Positions 1 through 8,285 of a DNA stretch of 64,000 nt are shown here, in pieces (position 1 is the stretch's first letter; every line of letters begins with the position of its first letter). The stretch lies in NCBI RefSeq assembly GCF_024128855.1, contig NZ_JAMYDV010000017.1:1-64000 (forward strand), read 5' to 3'. Origin of the DNA: Rhodovulum tesquicola. Its GTDB lineage: Bacteria; Pseudomonadota; Alphaproteobacteria; Rhodobacterales; Rhodobacteraceae. The position numbers and the translations under genes were made by a program. The notes under the pieces were generated by a model, which saw only the letters and a list, made by a program, of their open reading frames with translations, searched no databases and was not told the origin of the DNA.

Positions 1-28
1 GTTGTCGTCGCCTGCTTGTGAAGAGAAA

Positions 29-223
29 TCAGCATCCTCGCCCCGCGTCCCGAACCTCACCCAGCAACGATCTTGCCATGAAGAGCGCAGAGCGGCGAGG
101 GTCTATGTGATCGTCCGGGATGGGACATATAAGGTCTTCTCTTTTAATTGCGGTCGTCCAGACCGTTTCGACAAAGTATCCAAGTCCACAACCCTTAAAT
201 TCTTCTATAATTCTCTCATTCAA
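29..223 (-). CDS. Possible small hypothetical protein (64 aa)
   Basis: This open frame begins ATG AAT GAG AGA and encodes 64 residues that I do not recognise. It sits in a stretch clearly richer in A+T than the rest of the window (roughly 120-260). It follows the BrnA gene on the same strand, so it could be a third cistron or the decayed edge of an island. A GAGG lies about 13 bases before the ATG, farther than usual. There is no signal peptide or membrane segment. It may equally be chance; 1-277 holds no other plausible gene. Confidence 0.25.
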   Translation of the reverse strand: MNERIIEEFKGCGLGYFVETVWTTAIKREDLICPIPDDHIDPRRSALFMARSLLGEVRDAGRGC

Positions 224-277
224 GAATTTTTACCTCACAAGTGTCTCATCCATAACCCGCTTTGCCCCCTCCCGCCC

Positions 278-499
278 TCATTCCAGCTTCTCCGCGATCC
301 ACATCTTGATCAGCGCCTGCCGGGTGATGCCCAGATGGGCGGCGCGGGCGTCCAGGCCGTCGACCATCCAGGCGGGGAAATCGACGTTGACGCGGCGGGG
401 TTCGCGATTGGGGCGGACAGCCTTGCCCCAGTCGACATGTTCGGAGATGTCGCCGCCCCCGTCGAAAAGGCGGTCGAACTCAGCGGCCTTGATAGGCAT
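278..499 (-). CDS. brnA: BrnA-type antitoxin
   Basis: This 73-residue protein is probably the antitoxin partner of the BrnT toxin encoded just upstream. The C-terminal half (RRVNVDFPAWMVDGLDARA followed by GITRQALIKMWI) has the strand-helix-helix pattern of ribbon-helix-helix antitoxins. This family neutralises BrnT and usually represses its own operon as a DNA-bound complex. The reading frame overlaps the end of the toxin gene by 20 bp, which implies translational coupling in the toxin-first order typical of brnTA. The N-terminal half (MPIKAAEFDRLFDGG) would be the toxin-contacting arm. The assignment rests on motif and gene order; it could also be labelled a generic CopG-family antitoxin. 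Confidence 0.85.
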   Translation of the reverse strand: MPIKAAEFDRLFDGGGDISEHVDWGKAVRPNREPRRVNVDFPAWMVDGLDARAAHLGITRQALIKMWIAEKLE

Positions 500-743
500 C
501 GATCTCGTCTCCTCTCGCGCGGCGGACCGAGATGATCCGGACCGTCCCGTTTCTCAGCGTGTAAACCGCCGTCCAGTGCCGACCGCCGATGCGACCGACG
601 GCGAGCCAGCGCGGTTCATCCTCGCTCCGCGCCGGTGCCGCGATCAGCGCATCGTCCAGCCACAGCGCCTGGGCGTCGTCGAAGTCGATCCCGTGCTTGG
701 CGAGGTTCGCGGCGCTTTTCGCGGGGTCGTATTCGAAGATCAT
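480..743 (-). CDS. brnT: BrnT-type ribonuclease toxin
   Basis: This 87-residue protein begins MIFEYDPAKSAANLAKHGID, the hallmark of BrnT toxins (FEWDxxKxxxNxxKHGxxF). It ends with the family's RIISVRRARGDEIDAY block. BrnT has a RelE-like fold and is a ribonuclease that inhibits translation in Brucella. The conserved lysine/histidine at KHGID and the arginines of ISVRRAR are present, so the toxin looks intact. It is cotranscribed with brnA (20 bp overlap). The ATG lies only about six bases after the predicted -10 box, so the message is probably leaderless. The promoter is embedded in an inverted repeat that is the likely autoregulatory operator. Confidence 0.9.
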   Translation of the reverse strand: MIFEYDPAKSAANLAKHGIDFDDAQALWLDDALIAAPARSEDEPRWLAVGRIGGRHWTAVYTLRNGTVRIISVRRARGDEIDAYQGR

Positions 744-748
744 CGGGC

Positions 749-791
749 AGTATGGGGTCGAAAAGGTATGGTTTCAATACCTTTTGGCCCC
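749..791 (-). promoter_or_regulatory. brnTA promoter overlapped by an inverted repeat (candidate operator)
   Basis: On the minus strand TTGAAA (772-777) and CATACT (749-754) are separated by 17 bp, a good sigma-70-type promoter that places the start of transcription at or next to the brnT ATG. Overlapping it is an inverted repeat: AAAAGGTAT (761-769), a 7-base loop, then ATACCTTTT (777-785), with GGGG/CCCC outer arms. BrnA/BrnT complexes are known to repress their own promoters through such repeats, so this is the obvious operator. The repeat could also help end the ettA transcript, but no U-run follows it. Confidence 0.65.
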
Positions 792-792
792 A

Positions 793-2460
793 TCAACGGG
801 CGAATTTCTTGTATTTCACCCGCTTCGGCTCGACCGAATCCGGCCCCAGACGCCGGATCTTGTCTTCCTCGTAGGTCTGGAAATTGCCCTCGAACCATTC
901 GACATGGGCCTCGCCCTCGAAGGCCAGGATATGGGTGCAGAGGCGGTCGAGGAAGAAGCGGTCGTGGCTGATGATGACGGCGCAGCCGGCGAAATCCTCA
1001 AGTGCGGCCTCGAGGGCCTGAAGCGTCTCGACGTCCAGATCGTTGGTGGGTTCGTCCAGCAGGAGCACGTTGCCGCCGGATTTCAGGAGTTTGGCCATGT
1101 GGACGCGGTTGCGCTCGCCGCCCGAGAGCAGCCCCACCTTCTTCTGCTGGTCGCCGCCCTTGAAGTTGAAGGACGAGCAATAGGCGCGGGAGTTCACCTC
1201 GGCATCGCCCAGCACGACGATATCCAGCCCGTCCGAGATCTCCTCCCACACGGTCTTGTTGGCATCCAGCGCGTCGCGGGACTGGTCGACATAGGACAGT
1301 TTCACGGTGTCGCCGAAGGTGATGGAACCCGCGTCGGGCTGTTCCTGGCCGGTGAGCATGCGGAACAGCGTGGACTTGCCCGCGCCGTTGGGGCCGATCA
1401 CGCCGACGATGCCGCCGGGGGGCAGCGCGAAGGTCAGGTCCTCGATCAGCAGGCGGTCGCCATAGCCCTTGCGCAGCCCCTCGACCTCGATCACCTTGCC
1501 GCCGAGGCGGGGGCCGTTGGGGATGATGATCTGGGCGCGGGAGAGTTTCTCGCGCTCGGACTGGCTGGCGAGATCCTCGTAGGCCTGGATGCGGGCCTTG
1601 GACTTGGCCTGGCGGGCCTTCTGGCCTGCGCGGATCCAGTCAAGCTCGCGCTCCAGCGTCTTCTGCTTGGCCTTGTCCTCGCGCGCCTCCTGCGACAGGC
1701 GCTTGGCCTTCTGTTCCAGCCAGGCGGAATAATTGCCCTCGTAGGGGATGCCGCGGCCGCGGTCGAGTTCGAGGATCCAGCCGGTGATGTCGTCGAGGAA
1801 GTAGCGGTCATGGGTGACGATCAGGATCGTGCCCTTGTACTCGATCAGGTGGTTCTGCAGCCAGGCGACGGTTTCGGCGTCGAGGTGGTTGGTCGGCTCG
1901 TCCAAGAGCAGCATGTCGGGGGCTTCGAGCAGCAGCTTGCACAGCGCGACGCGGCGGCGTTCCCCGCCCGAGAGCGTGGTGACGTCGGCCTCGTCGGGCG
2001 GGCAGCGCAGGGCCTCCATCGCGATGTCGATCTGGGCGTCGAGATCCCACAGGTTCTCGGCGTCGATCTGGTCCTGAAGGGCGGTCATCTCCTCCATCAG
2101 CGCGTCGGAATACTCCTCGGCGACCTGCATGGCGATCTCGTTGAAGCGGTCGAGCTTGGCCTTCTTCTGGGCCACGCCCTCCATCACGTTGCCGCGGACA
2201 TTCAGCGCGGGGTCGAGCTCGGGCTCCTGCGGCAGGTAGCCGACGCGCGCGCCCTTGGCGGCCCAGGCCTCGCCCGAGAAATCCTTGTCCCAGCCCGCCA
2301 TGATGCGCAAAAGCGTGGATTTCCCCGCGCCGTTGACGCCGACAACGCCGATCTTGACGCCGGGCAGGAAGTTCAACCGTATGTTCTCAAAACACTTCTT
2401 GCCGCCCGGATAGGTCTTGGAGACTCCGTCCATGTGGTAGACATACTGGTAGGAAGCCAT
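793..2460 (-). CDS. ettA: Energy-dependent translational throttle protein EttA (ABC-F ATPase)
   Basis: This 555-residue protein has two ABC ATPase cassettes and no membrane segments, the layout and length of EttA. The first cassette has Walker A GVNGAGKST and the signature LSGGERRRVAL; the second has GPNGAGKST and LSGGERNRVHMAK. Both have LLLDEPTN Walker B motifs. The linker between them is rich in lysine and arginine, as expected for the tRNA-contacting ABC-F linker. EttA binds the ribosomal E site and gates entry into elongation according to the ATP/ADP ratio. I start it at MASYQYVYHMD, preceded by GAAGGAC; an upstream in-frame ATG would add 23 unconserved residues. It lies directly upstream of the brnTA promoter on the same strand. 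Confidence 0.95.
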   Translation of the reverse strand: MASYQYVYHMDGVSKTYPGGKKCFENIRLNFLPGVKIGVVGVNGAGKSTLLRIMAGWDKDFSGEAWAAKGARVGYLPQEPELDPALNVRGNVMEGVAQKKAKLDRFNEIAMQVAEEYSDALMEEMTALQDQIDAENLWDLDAQIDIAMEALRCPPDEADVTTLSGGERRRVALCKLLLEAPDMLLLDEPTNHLDAETVAWLQNHLIEYKGTILIVTHDRYFLDDITGWILELDRGRGIPYEGNYSAWLEQKAKRLSQEAREDKAKQKTLERELDWIRAGQKARQAKSKARIQAYEDLASQSEREKLSRAQIIIPNGPRLGGKVIEVEGLRKGYGDRLLIEDLTFALPPGGIVGVIGPNGAGKSTLFRMLTGQEQPDAGSITFGDTVKLSYVDQSRDALDANKTVWEEISDGLDIVVLGDAEVNSRAYCSSFNFKGGDQQKKVGLLSGGERNRVHMAKLLKSGGNVLLLDEPTNDLDVETLQALEAALEDFAGCAVIISHDRFFLDRLCTHILAFEGEAHVEWFEGNFQTYEEDKIRRLGPDSVEPKRVKYKKFAR

Positions 2461-2559
2461 CGCGAACCGTCCTTCGGGTTGGGTGTCTGGGTTGCTGGCT
2501 GACATAGCCGGTCCGGGGGGCAAGGGCAATGAGGGGGGGCCGTCCGCCGATGGCCGGGT

Positions 2560-2577
2560 GGTGGGTTGGCACCCACC
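2560..2577. repeat. GGTGGGT-ACCCACC palindrome (REP-like)
   Basis: GGTGGGT and ACCCACC form a perfect 7-bp inverted repeat around a four-base loop, and on the minus strand it reads within a GTAGGGTGGGTGCC context. From general experience such GGTGGGT palindromes recur in intergenic DNA of Rhodobacteraceae, but I see only this copy here. It lies between ettA and the CTERM gene, downstream of that gene's terminator. Confidence 0.4.
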
Positions 2578-2590
2578 CTACGGTTGTTGC

Positions 2591-2627
2591 AAAAAAACGG
2601 AAACGGGCGACCGCGAAGGGCCGCCCG
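2591..2627 (-). terminator. Intrinsic terminator of the VPVPA-CTERM gene
   Basis: On the minus strand a 9-bp stem (CGGGCGGCC with GGTCGCCCG, one G-T pair) closes a short CTTCGC loop. It is followed by TTTCCG and then a run of seven T. It begins about 22 bp after the stop codon of the 2650-3345 gene. This is one of the clearest intrinsic terminators in the window. Confidence 0.8.
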
Positions 2628-2649
2628 CTCTTTCGCATGTCATGTATTT

Positions 2650-3345
2650 TCAGGCCGCCTTGCGACGGCGCGCGACCAGGCCTGCAACGCCCAGCGCGCC
2701 CAGCATGAGGGGCAATGTCGCGGGGACCGGGACGGGATTGACCGGAGTATCCCGAACAGTGATCGCTGCTGCAATCGCCTCCCCCGCTTCAGTGCCAACC
2801 TCGGAGGCGATCAGGAACAGGCTCGCGCCAACCGGAACCACCGGGGTGAAGTTGGCCGTGAGCGACCCGCCATCGCCGAGCGAGATCGACCCGGTGCCGA
2901 AGAAGATCGCGTCGACGGCGTTGAGGGTGGCGAAGGCCTCGTTGACGGTACCATCCGCGTTCGAGCCGTTGAGCGCGCCCGAGGTGTTCGACGCCGGGGC
3001 AGACCCCGCGCGCACCGTCCCGGCGTTGAAGATGAAGGACGACGCATAGATCTGGTCGGCGACGGTGGTGTAGTCGCCATCAAGGTCGATGAAGAGCGCG
3101 TCGATGTCGAAGCCGGAATATGCGCCCGCCGACCCGCCGGTGCCGCTGTTGCTGTCGGTGACGGTGATCGATCCGATCTGCGTCAGTTCCGGAAAACCGG
3201 TCAGGTCCGCCTTGTAAACAGAAGAAGATTGCGCGTTCGTCGTGTCCACGGTCACCAGCGAAAAGGTCGGGTTCACGGTGGCAGCCAAGGCTGGCATAGC
3301 CACCATGGCGATCGCCAACGAACCGAGTGCAGAGAGAACTTTCAT
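2650..3345 (-). CDS. Secreted VPVPA-CTERM sorting-domain protein
   Basis: This 231-residue protein has a Sec signal peptide (MKVLSALGSLAIAMVAMPALA) and ends with a three-part sorting tail: PVPVPATLPLML, a hydrophobic helix, then ARRRKAA. This matches the VPLPA-CTERM signal processed by exosortase-type transpeptidases in Rhodobacteraceae, so the mature domain is expected at the cell surface or in an extracellular matrix. The middle (about residues 25-205) is rich in S, T, G, A and D, has no cysteine, and looks like a beta-rich adhesin-like domain of unknown role. GGGGG five bases before the ATG supports the start; a TTG 12 bp upstream is less likely. It has its own terminator and is probably monocistronic. 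No exosortase gene is in view. Confidence 0.85.
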   Translation of the reverse strand: MKVLSALGSLAIAMVAMPALAATVNPTFSLVTVDTTNAQSSSVYKADLTGFPELTQIGSITVTDSNSGTGGSAGAYSGFDIDALFIDLDGDYTTVADQIYASSFIFNAGTVRAGSAPASNTSGALNGSNADGTVNEAFATLNAVDAIFFGTGSISLGDGGSLTANFTPVVPVGASLFLIASEVGTEAGEAIAAAITVRDTPVNPVPVPATLPLMLGALGVAGLVARRRKAA

Positions 3346-3572
3346 TGATACCCCCAAATATTGTGCTGTTGAGAAACTCTAGACCAAATTGAACCACCCA
3401 CCGCCGCAAGGTATCACGGCCGCGTGAGATTCCAAAGCTTGGAAGGATGCGAGCCCTGCTTGCATCGAATCCGCACGGGTCAGGGATGTTGGCCTGTGCG
3501 GTGCGGCTATTCCCGCTGCCCCTCATGTCCGCCTTGCCGCCGCGCGCTGCTTCTGATGGCGCCGTGGCCCCC

Positions 3573-4637
3573 CTACGCCGCCTTCACACTTCCCCGCGAC
3601 TGGTCCACCAGGTAATCGGTCGCCACGCCGCCGACCCACATCGCGACCAGCGCGACCCACATGGTGGCGACGAAGATCGAGCCTCCGGTGACGCCTGCGC
3701 CGATGGAGCAGCCGCCGGCCAGCATGCCGCCGAAGCCCATCAGGGCGGCGCCGATCATGGCCTTGCGCATGTTCACCTCGCTTTCGAAGCCCTGCAATTG
3801 CAGGTCGCGCCCGATCCAGGCCGCGAGGAACGAGCCGAGGAAGACGCCGGGCACCAGCCCGATATCGAAGGACAGAAGCGCGGGGCGTTCGAGGAAGAAC
3901 ATCAGCGTGTTGGCGGAGGGGCCGGTGAAGGTCAGGCTTTGCACCTGCACCGGGTCGAAGCTGATCTGTGCCAGTCCGAAGGTCAGCACCCAGCCCACCG
4001 CCACGGCAAAGCCCACCCCCGCCCCGAAGAACAGCGTGCGGAACGAGATGCGGTTGCGTCTGGCCAGCCACAGCGCCAGCACCGCGAAGCCGCACCCGAC
4101 CATCAGGCCGGTGGCCTGGGGCAGGCGAAACGCCTCGATCAGGTTGATGTTGCGCCCGCCCGGCGTCACCCAGAGCGCGGCGAGCCATTCGCGCAGCGGC
4201 GAGAGCCAGCCATGCAGGCTCATCTGCGCGAGCACGGCGAAGATCAGGCCCGACACGATCGAGCGCAGGTTGCCGGTCGCCGCCAGCACCAGCAGCCGCC
4301 CCGGACAGCCGCGCGCCAGCACCATGCCCGCGCCCATCATCAGCCCGCCCAGGATCGCGCCCGACCAGGACCCGGTGACCGCCATGATCCGCGCCTCGTC
4401 GGCGCGCATCAACCCGATCAGTTCCGCGCCCTGCACCCAGACCAGCGCGGTCGAGAAGCACAGAAGCCAGACCGCCATGCGCGGGCCCAGCGAGCCGCGG
4501 GCGAATTCCACCGTCGCCGCGCGCAGGCAGAAGCCCGAGCGCTGCGCCGCGATGCCGAAGATCATGCCCGTCATCAGGCCGAACAGCGCCGCTGTCGGCG
4601 CCTCGTCGAATTGCTCCACGACCGCCAGAATGTCCAT
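3573..4637 (-). CDS. YeeE/YedE family (thiosulfate/sulfur) transporter
   Basis: This 354-residue polytopic inner-membrane protein carries two YeeE/YedE repeats. The diagnostic cysteine motifs are visible: SGFCLRAA near the N terminus, ARGCPGR in the first repeat, and GGMLAGGCSIGAG in the second. In characterised relatives (TsuA/YeeE) such buried cysteines relay thiosulfate across the membrane. The chosen start, MDILAVVEQF, follows GGGAGACACACGTC; a longer in-frame start would add 37 Pro/Arg-rich residues. No rhodanese, TusA or sox gene is adjacent, so the sulfur substrate is inferred from the family only. The divergent neighbour is an MFS transporter 139 bp away. Confidence 0.85.
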   Translation of the reverse strand: MDILAVVEQFDEAPTAALFGLMTGMIFGIAAQRSGFCLRAATVEFARGSLGPRMAVWLLCFSTALVWVQGAELIGLMRADEARIMAVTGSWSGAILGGLMMGAGMVLARGCPGRLLVLAATGNLRSIVSGLIFAVLAQMSLHGWLSPLREWLAALWVTPGGRNINLIEAFRLPQATGLMVGCGFAVLALWLARRNRISFRTLFFGAGVGFAVAVGWVLTFGLAQISFDPVQVQSLTFTGPSANTLMFFLERPALLSFDIGLVPGVFLGSFLAAWIGRDLQLQGFESEVNMRKAMIGAALMGFGGMLAGGCSIGAGVTGGSIFVATMWVALVAMWVGGVATDYLVDQSRGSVKAA

Positions 4638-4776
4638 GACGTGTGTCTCCCGTGCTCCCTCGACCGGGTCTGCCCGGGAACGGGGGGGGATGCCTTGATC
4701 TGGATCAGCCGCGTGGCCTGGGGCGGGGGGCGATTCCCCCCTCGCCAAGGCCTGGGCGGGGGGCTATGGCAGGGCG

Positions 4777-6024
4777 ATGATGCCTGCATTCCGACCCTCC
4801 CCGATGCCCCTGGCCGAGGCCGCCGCGCTGCCGCTGTGGCGGCGTCCGGTCAGCCTGCTGTTCGTGATGGCCTTCGCGATGCCGGTGGCGTTCGCGACCT
4901 GGTCGGCCTTGCTGAACAATTTCGTCATCGAGGCGGCGGGATTCACCGGGGTCGAGATCGGCTGGCTGCATACGGTGCGCGAGATCCCGGGTTTCCTGGC
5001 GGTGGGCGTGATCGCGCTGATCCTGTTCATCCGCGAGCAGGTGCTGGGGATCGTGTCGCTGGTGATGCTGGGGGTGGCGACGGCGGTGACGGCCTGGTTC
5101 CCCTCGCTGGGCGGGCTGCTGGCGGTGACGCTGATCAGTTCGATCGGGTTTCACTATTTCGAGACGGTCAACCAGTCGCTGCAATTGCAATGGATCGCCA
5201 AGGAGCGCGCGCCGCAGGTGCTGGGCTGGCTGGTGGCGGCGGGGTCGGCGGCGTCCCTGCTGGCCTACGGGTTGCTGGTGGTGACGTGGAAGGCGTTCGA
5301 TCTGTCCTACAATTTCGTCTACCTGACGGCGGGGGGGTTTACCGCCGCCGTGGCGCTGTTCTGCCTGATCGCCTATCCGCAATTCGAGGCGCCGAACCCG
5401 CAGGTGAAACGGCTGGTGCTGCGGCGGCGTTACTGGCTTTACTATGCGCTGCAATTCATGTCGGGGGCGCGGCGGCAGATCTTCGTCGTCTTCGCGGCCT
5501 TCATGATGGTCGAGAAATTCGGCTTCGAGGTGCATGAGCTGACCGCGCTGTTCCTGATCAATTTCCTGGCCAACATGGCCGCCGCGCCGCTGATGGGGCG
5601 GGCGGTTGCGAAATGGGGGGAACGGCGCGCGCTGGCCTTCGAATATGTCGGGCTGACGGGGGTGTTCCTGGCCTATGGCGGCATCTACTGGTTCGGCTGG
5701 GGGGTGGTGCTGGCGGCGGCGCTTTATGTGCTGGATCACCTGTTCTTCGCGCTGGCCTTCGCGCTGAAGACCTATTTCCAGAAGATCGCGGATCCGGGCG
5801 ACATTGCGCCCACGGCGGCGGTGGCCTTTACCATCAACCATATCGCGGCGGTCTTCCTGCCCGCGGCGCTGGGCTATCTGTGGATCACCTCGCCCGATGG
5901 CGTGTTCGTGCTGGCGGCTGGCATGGCGGCGGTGTCGCTGGGCCTGGCGCTGCTGATCCCGCGCCATCCCGAGAAGGGGAACGAGACGATCCTGTCGGGG
6001 CTGATCGCGACGCCCGCGGAATAG
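4777..6024 (+). CDS. MFS transporter
   Basis: This 415-residue protein has about twelve hydrophobic segments, starting at RPVSLLFVMAFAMPVAFATW and ending with an alanine/leucine helix. The spacing of loops is that of the major facilitator superfamily, and the charged central loop (about residues 205-222) divides two six-helix halves. GAGIE-like loops such as GFTGVEIGWLHTVREIPGF are shared with multidrug/sugar-type members, but nothing reveals the substrate. The start is uncertain among ATGs at 4777, 4780 and 4804. It is transcribed divergently from the YeeE/YedE gene and converges on ptsP with only 3 bp between the stop codons. Confidence 0.8.
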   Translation: MMPAFRPSPMPLAEAAALPLWRRPVSLLFVMAFAMPVAFATWSALLNNFVIEAAGFTGVEIGWLHTVREIPGFLAVGVIALILFIREQVLGIVSLVMLGVATAVTAWFPSLGGLLAVTLISSIGFHYFETVNQSLQLQWIAKERAPQVLGWLVAAGSAASLLAYGLLVVTWKAFDLSYNFVYLTAGGFTAAVALFCLIAYPQFEAPNPQVKRLVLRRRYWLYYALQFMSGARRQIFVVFAAFMMVEKFGFEVHELTALFLINFLANMAAAPLMGRAVAKWGERRALAFEYVGLTGVFLAYGGIYWFGWGVVLAAALYVLDHLFFALAFALKTYFQKIADPGDIAPTAAVAFTINHIAAVFLPAALGYLWITSPDGVFVLAAGMAAVSLGLALLIPRHPEKGNETILSGLIATPAE

Positions 6025-6027
6025 GGC

Positions 6028-8274
6028 CTATTCGCCGCGGCGGCGCAGCCAGTCCATCACCGCGGGGCGGACCGATTGCGCGCCGGTGGCGCGCGCGGCG
6101 TCGATCACCGCGCGGGCCTCGGACAGGTCGCTCTTGCGCAGCAGGTGCTTGACCGGCCCGATCGAGGCAGGCCGCATCGACAGCGCGCGAAAGCCGATCG
6201 CGGCGAAGCACAGCGCCTCGACCGGGCGGCCGGCATCCTCGCCGCAGAAGGACAGCGGCGTGCCGGTTTCCTCGCAGCGCCGGACGATCAGTTCCAGGAA
6301 GGTCAGGAAGCTGACATTCAGCGTGTCATAGCGGCGCCGGACGCGTTCGTTCTCGCGGTCGGCGGCGAAGAAGAACTGTTTCAGGTCATTGCCGCCGATC
6401 GAGATGAAATCGGCCTCCTCGAAGAACTGGCGCGGGGCGAAGGCCATCGAGGGGGTTTCCAGCATCGCGCCGATCTCGACCTTCTCGGGCAGGACGCGGC
6501 CCAGCCGTTCCTCGCGGTCAAGCTCGTGCAGCAGGTGGTCGCGCGCGGCGCGGAACTCGTCGAGCTGGGCGATGAAGGGGAACATCACCGTCAGCGGCCG
6601 CCCGTTCGCGGCCCGGATCAGTGCCTGCAACTGCATCCGCATCATGCCGGGACGGTCCAGCCCCACCCGGATCGCCCGCCAGCCCAGCGCCGGGTTGGGC
6701 TCCTCCTGCGGCTTCATGTAGGACAGCACCTTGTCCGAGCCGATATCGAGCGTGCGGAAGGCCACGCGCTTGCCCCTGGCGGCGTCCATCACGCGGGCGT
6801 ACAGCGCGGCCAGTTCGCTGCGGCGCGGCACCTTGGAGCGGACGAGGAACTGCAATTCGGTGCGAAACAGCCCGACCCCCTCGGCGCCGGAACTGTCCAG
6901 CGAGGGCAGCTCGGCCATCAGCCCCGCATTCATGGTCAGCGCGATGCGCTGGCCGCAAAGCGAGACCGCGGGTTCGCGGCGGATCGCGGCATAGCGTTTC
7001 TGCGCCTTGGCCTGCATCGCCATCTTGTCGCGGAAGGCGGCGGCGACGGTTTCCTCGGGGCGCAGATGGACGACGCCCTGTTCGCCGTCCAGCAGGATCG
7101 GATCGCCGTTCAGCGCCTCGGTGGTGATGCGGGCGGCATTGATGACCAGCGGGATCGCGAAGGCGCGCGCCACGATGGCGGCATGGCTGCCGACCGAGCC
7201 CTCTTCGAGCACGATCCCCTTGAGCGCGCGGCCATATTCCAGCAACTCGCCCGGCCCGATATTGCGCGCGATCAGGATCGGATCGGCCGGGCGCTCGGCG
7301 CCGGTGCGCTCGCCCTGGCCGGTCAGGATGCGCAGCAGGCGGTTGGACAGGTCGTCCAGATCGTGCAGCCTTTCGCGCAGATAGGCGTCGGGCACGGTCT
7401 GCATGCGCGCGCGGGCGGCGGATTGTTCCTTTTCCACCGCCGCCTCGGCCGACAGGCCGCGGGCGATGTCCTCTTCCATCCGGCGTTTCCAGCCGCGGGA
7501 ATTGGCGAACATCCGGTAGGCTTCGAGCACCTGCAACTGGTCCTTGTCGCCCAGGGGCGCGGAACTCAGCATCTCGTCCACGGTCACGCGCAGCCGGTCC
7601 ACCGCCTCGCGCAGGCGGGTCAGTTCCTTCTCGGGGTCGTCGGCGATGGGGTTGGTGACGACGACGCGCGGCTCGTGCAGCCAGACATGGCCGACCGCCA
7701 CGCCCTCCTGCCCGACGGTGCCCTGGAACATGACCGGGCGCTGGTGCAGCGCGGCCAGCGCCTCGCCCTCGCCGATGAAGGCGCCCAGCTCGGTCATCTC
7801 GGCCAGCACCATGGCCACGACTTCGAGGGCATAGACCTCGTCCTCGGAATATTGCCGTCCCTCGCGGGACTGCACCACCAGCACGCCCAGCCGTTCGCCC
7901 AGCCGCTGGATCGGCACACCGAGGAAGGAGGACAGCACCTCCTCGCCGGTTTCGGGCATGTAGCGGAAGCCGCGTTCCTGGGGCGCGTTGCCGGTATTGA
8001 TGGGCTGCGCGGTCTTGGCGACACGGCCCACCAGCCCCTCGCCCACGCGCAGGCGGGTCTGGTGCACGGCCTCGGATTTCAGCCCCTCGGTGGCGCACAG
8101 CTCCAGCGTGTCGGCATCGCGGAACAGGTAGATCGAGCAGACATCGGTGCCCATCTGCTCGGCGATGATCGTGGTGATGCGGTCAAGCCGTTCCTGCCCC
8201 GCGCCGGGTTCGGCCAGGGCACCGCGCAGGCGGCCGAGCAGCCTGCGACTTGCGCTGTCGGTCTGTCCGGGCAT
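6028..8274 (-). CDS. ptsP: Phosphoenolpyruvate-protein phosphotransferase PtsP (EI-Ntr)
   Basis: This 748-residue protein has an N-terminal GAF domain (about 20-160) followed by the PTS enzyme I fold. The swivelling domain carries the phospho-accepting histidine in SVGSHAAIVARA (His364), and the C-terminal PEP-binding barrel has GVGLFRTELQFL and SFCGEDAGRP. It starts the nitrogen-related phosphorelay by phosphorylating NPr from PEP, with GAF sensing glutamine or alpha-ketoglutarate in other species. It starts 11 bp after lysC stops, on the same strand, so the two genes form the lysC-ptsP operon common in Rhodobacteraceae. No ptsN or ptsO is in the window. Confidence 0.95.
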   Translation of the reverse strand: MPGQTDSASRRLLGRLRGALAEPGAGQERLDRITTIIAEQMGTDVCSIYLFRDADTLELCATEGLKSEAVHQTRLRVGEGLVGRVAKTAQPINTGNAPQERGFRYMPETGEEVLSSFLGVPIQRLGERLGVLVVQSREGRQYSEDEVYALEVVAMVLAEMTELGAFIGEGEALAALHQRPVMFQGTVGQEGVAVGHVWLHEPRVVVTNPIADDPEKELTRLREAVDRLRVTVDEMLSSAPLGDKDQLQVLEAYRMFANSRGWKRRMEEDIARGLSAEAAVEKEQSAARARMQTVPDAYLRERLHDLDDLSNRLLRILTGQGERTGAERPADPILIARNIGPGELLEYGRALKGIVLEEGSVGSHAAIVARAFAIPLVINAARITTEALNGDPILLDGEQGVVHLRPEETVAAAFRDKMAMQAKAQKRYAAIRREPAVSLCGQRIALTMNAGLMAELPSLDSSGAEGVGLFRTELQFLVRSKVPRRSELAALYARVMDAARGKRVAFRTLDIGSDKVLSYMKPQEEPNPALGWRAIRVGLDRPGMMRMQLQALIRAANGRPLTVMFPFIAQLDEFRAARDHLLHELDREERLGRVLPEKVEIGAMLETPSMAFAPRQFFEEADFISIGGNDLKQFFFAADRENERVRRRYDTLNVSFLTFLELIVRRCEETGTPLSFCGEDAGRPVEALCFAAIGFRALSMRPASIGPVKHLLRKSDLSEARAVIDAARATGAQSVRPAVMDWLRRRGE

Positions 8275-8285
8275 CGGCCCCCGCG

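Noticed and set aside
589-2502. A 637-residue open frame antisense to ettA
   Set aside because: It is rich in Ala, Gly, Leu and Val in the pattern produced by reading a GC-rich gene on the opposite strand. The minus strand encodes an unmistakable EttA.
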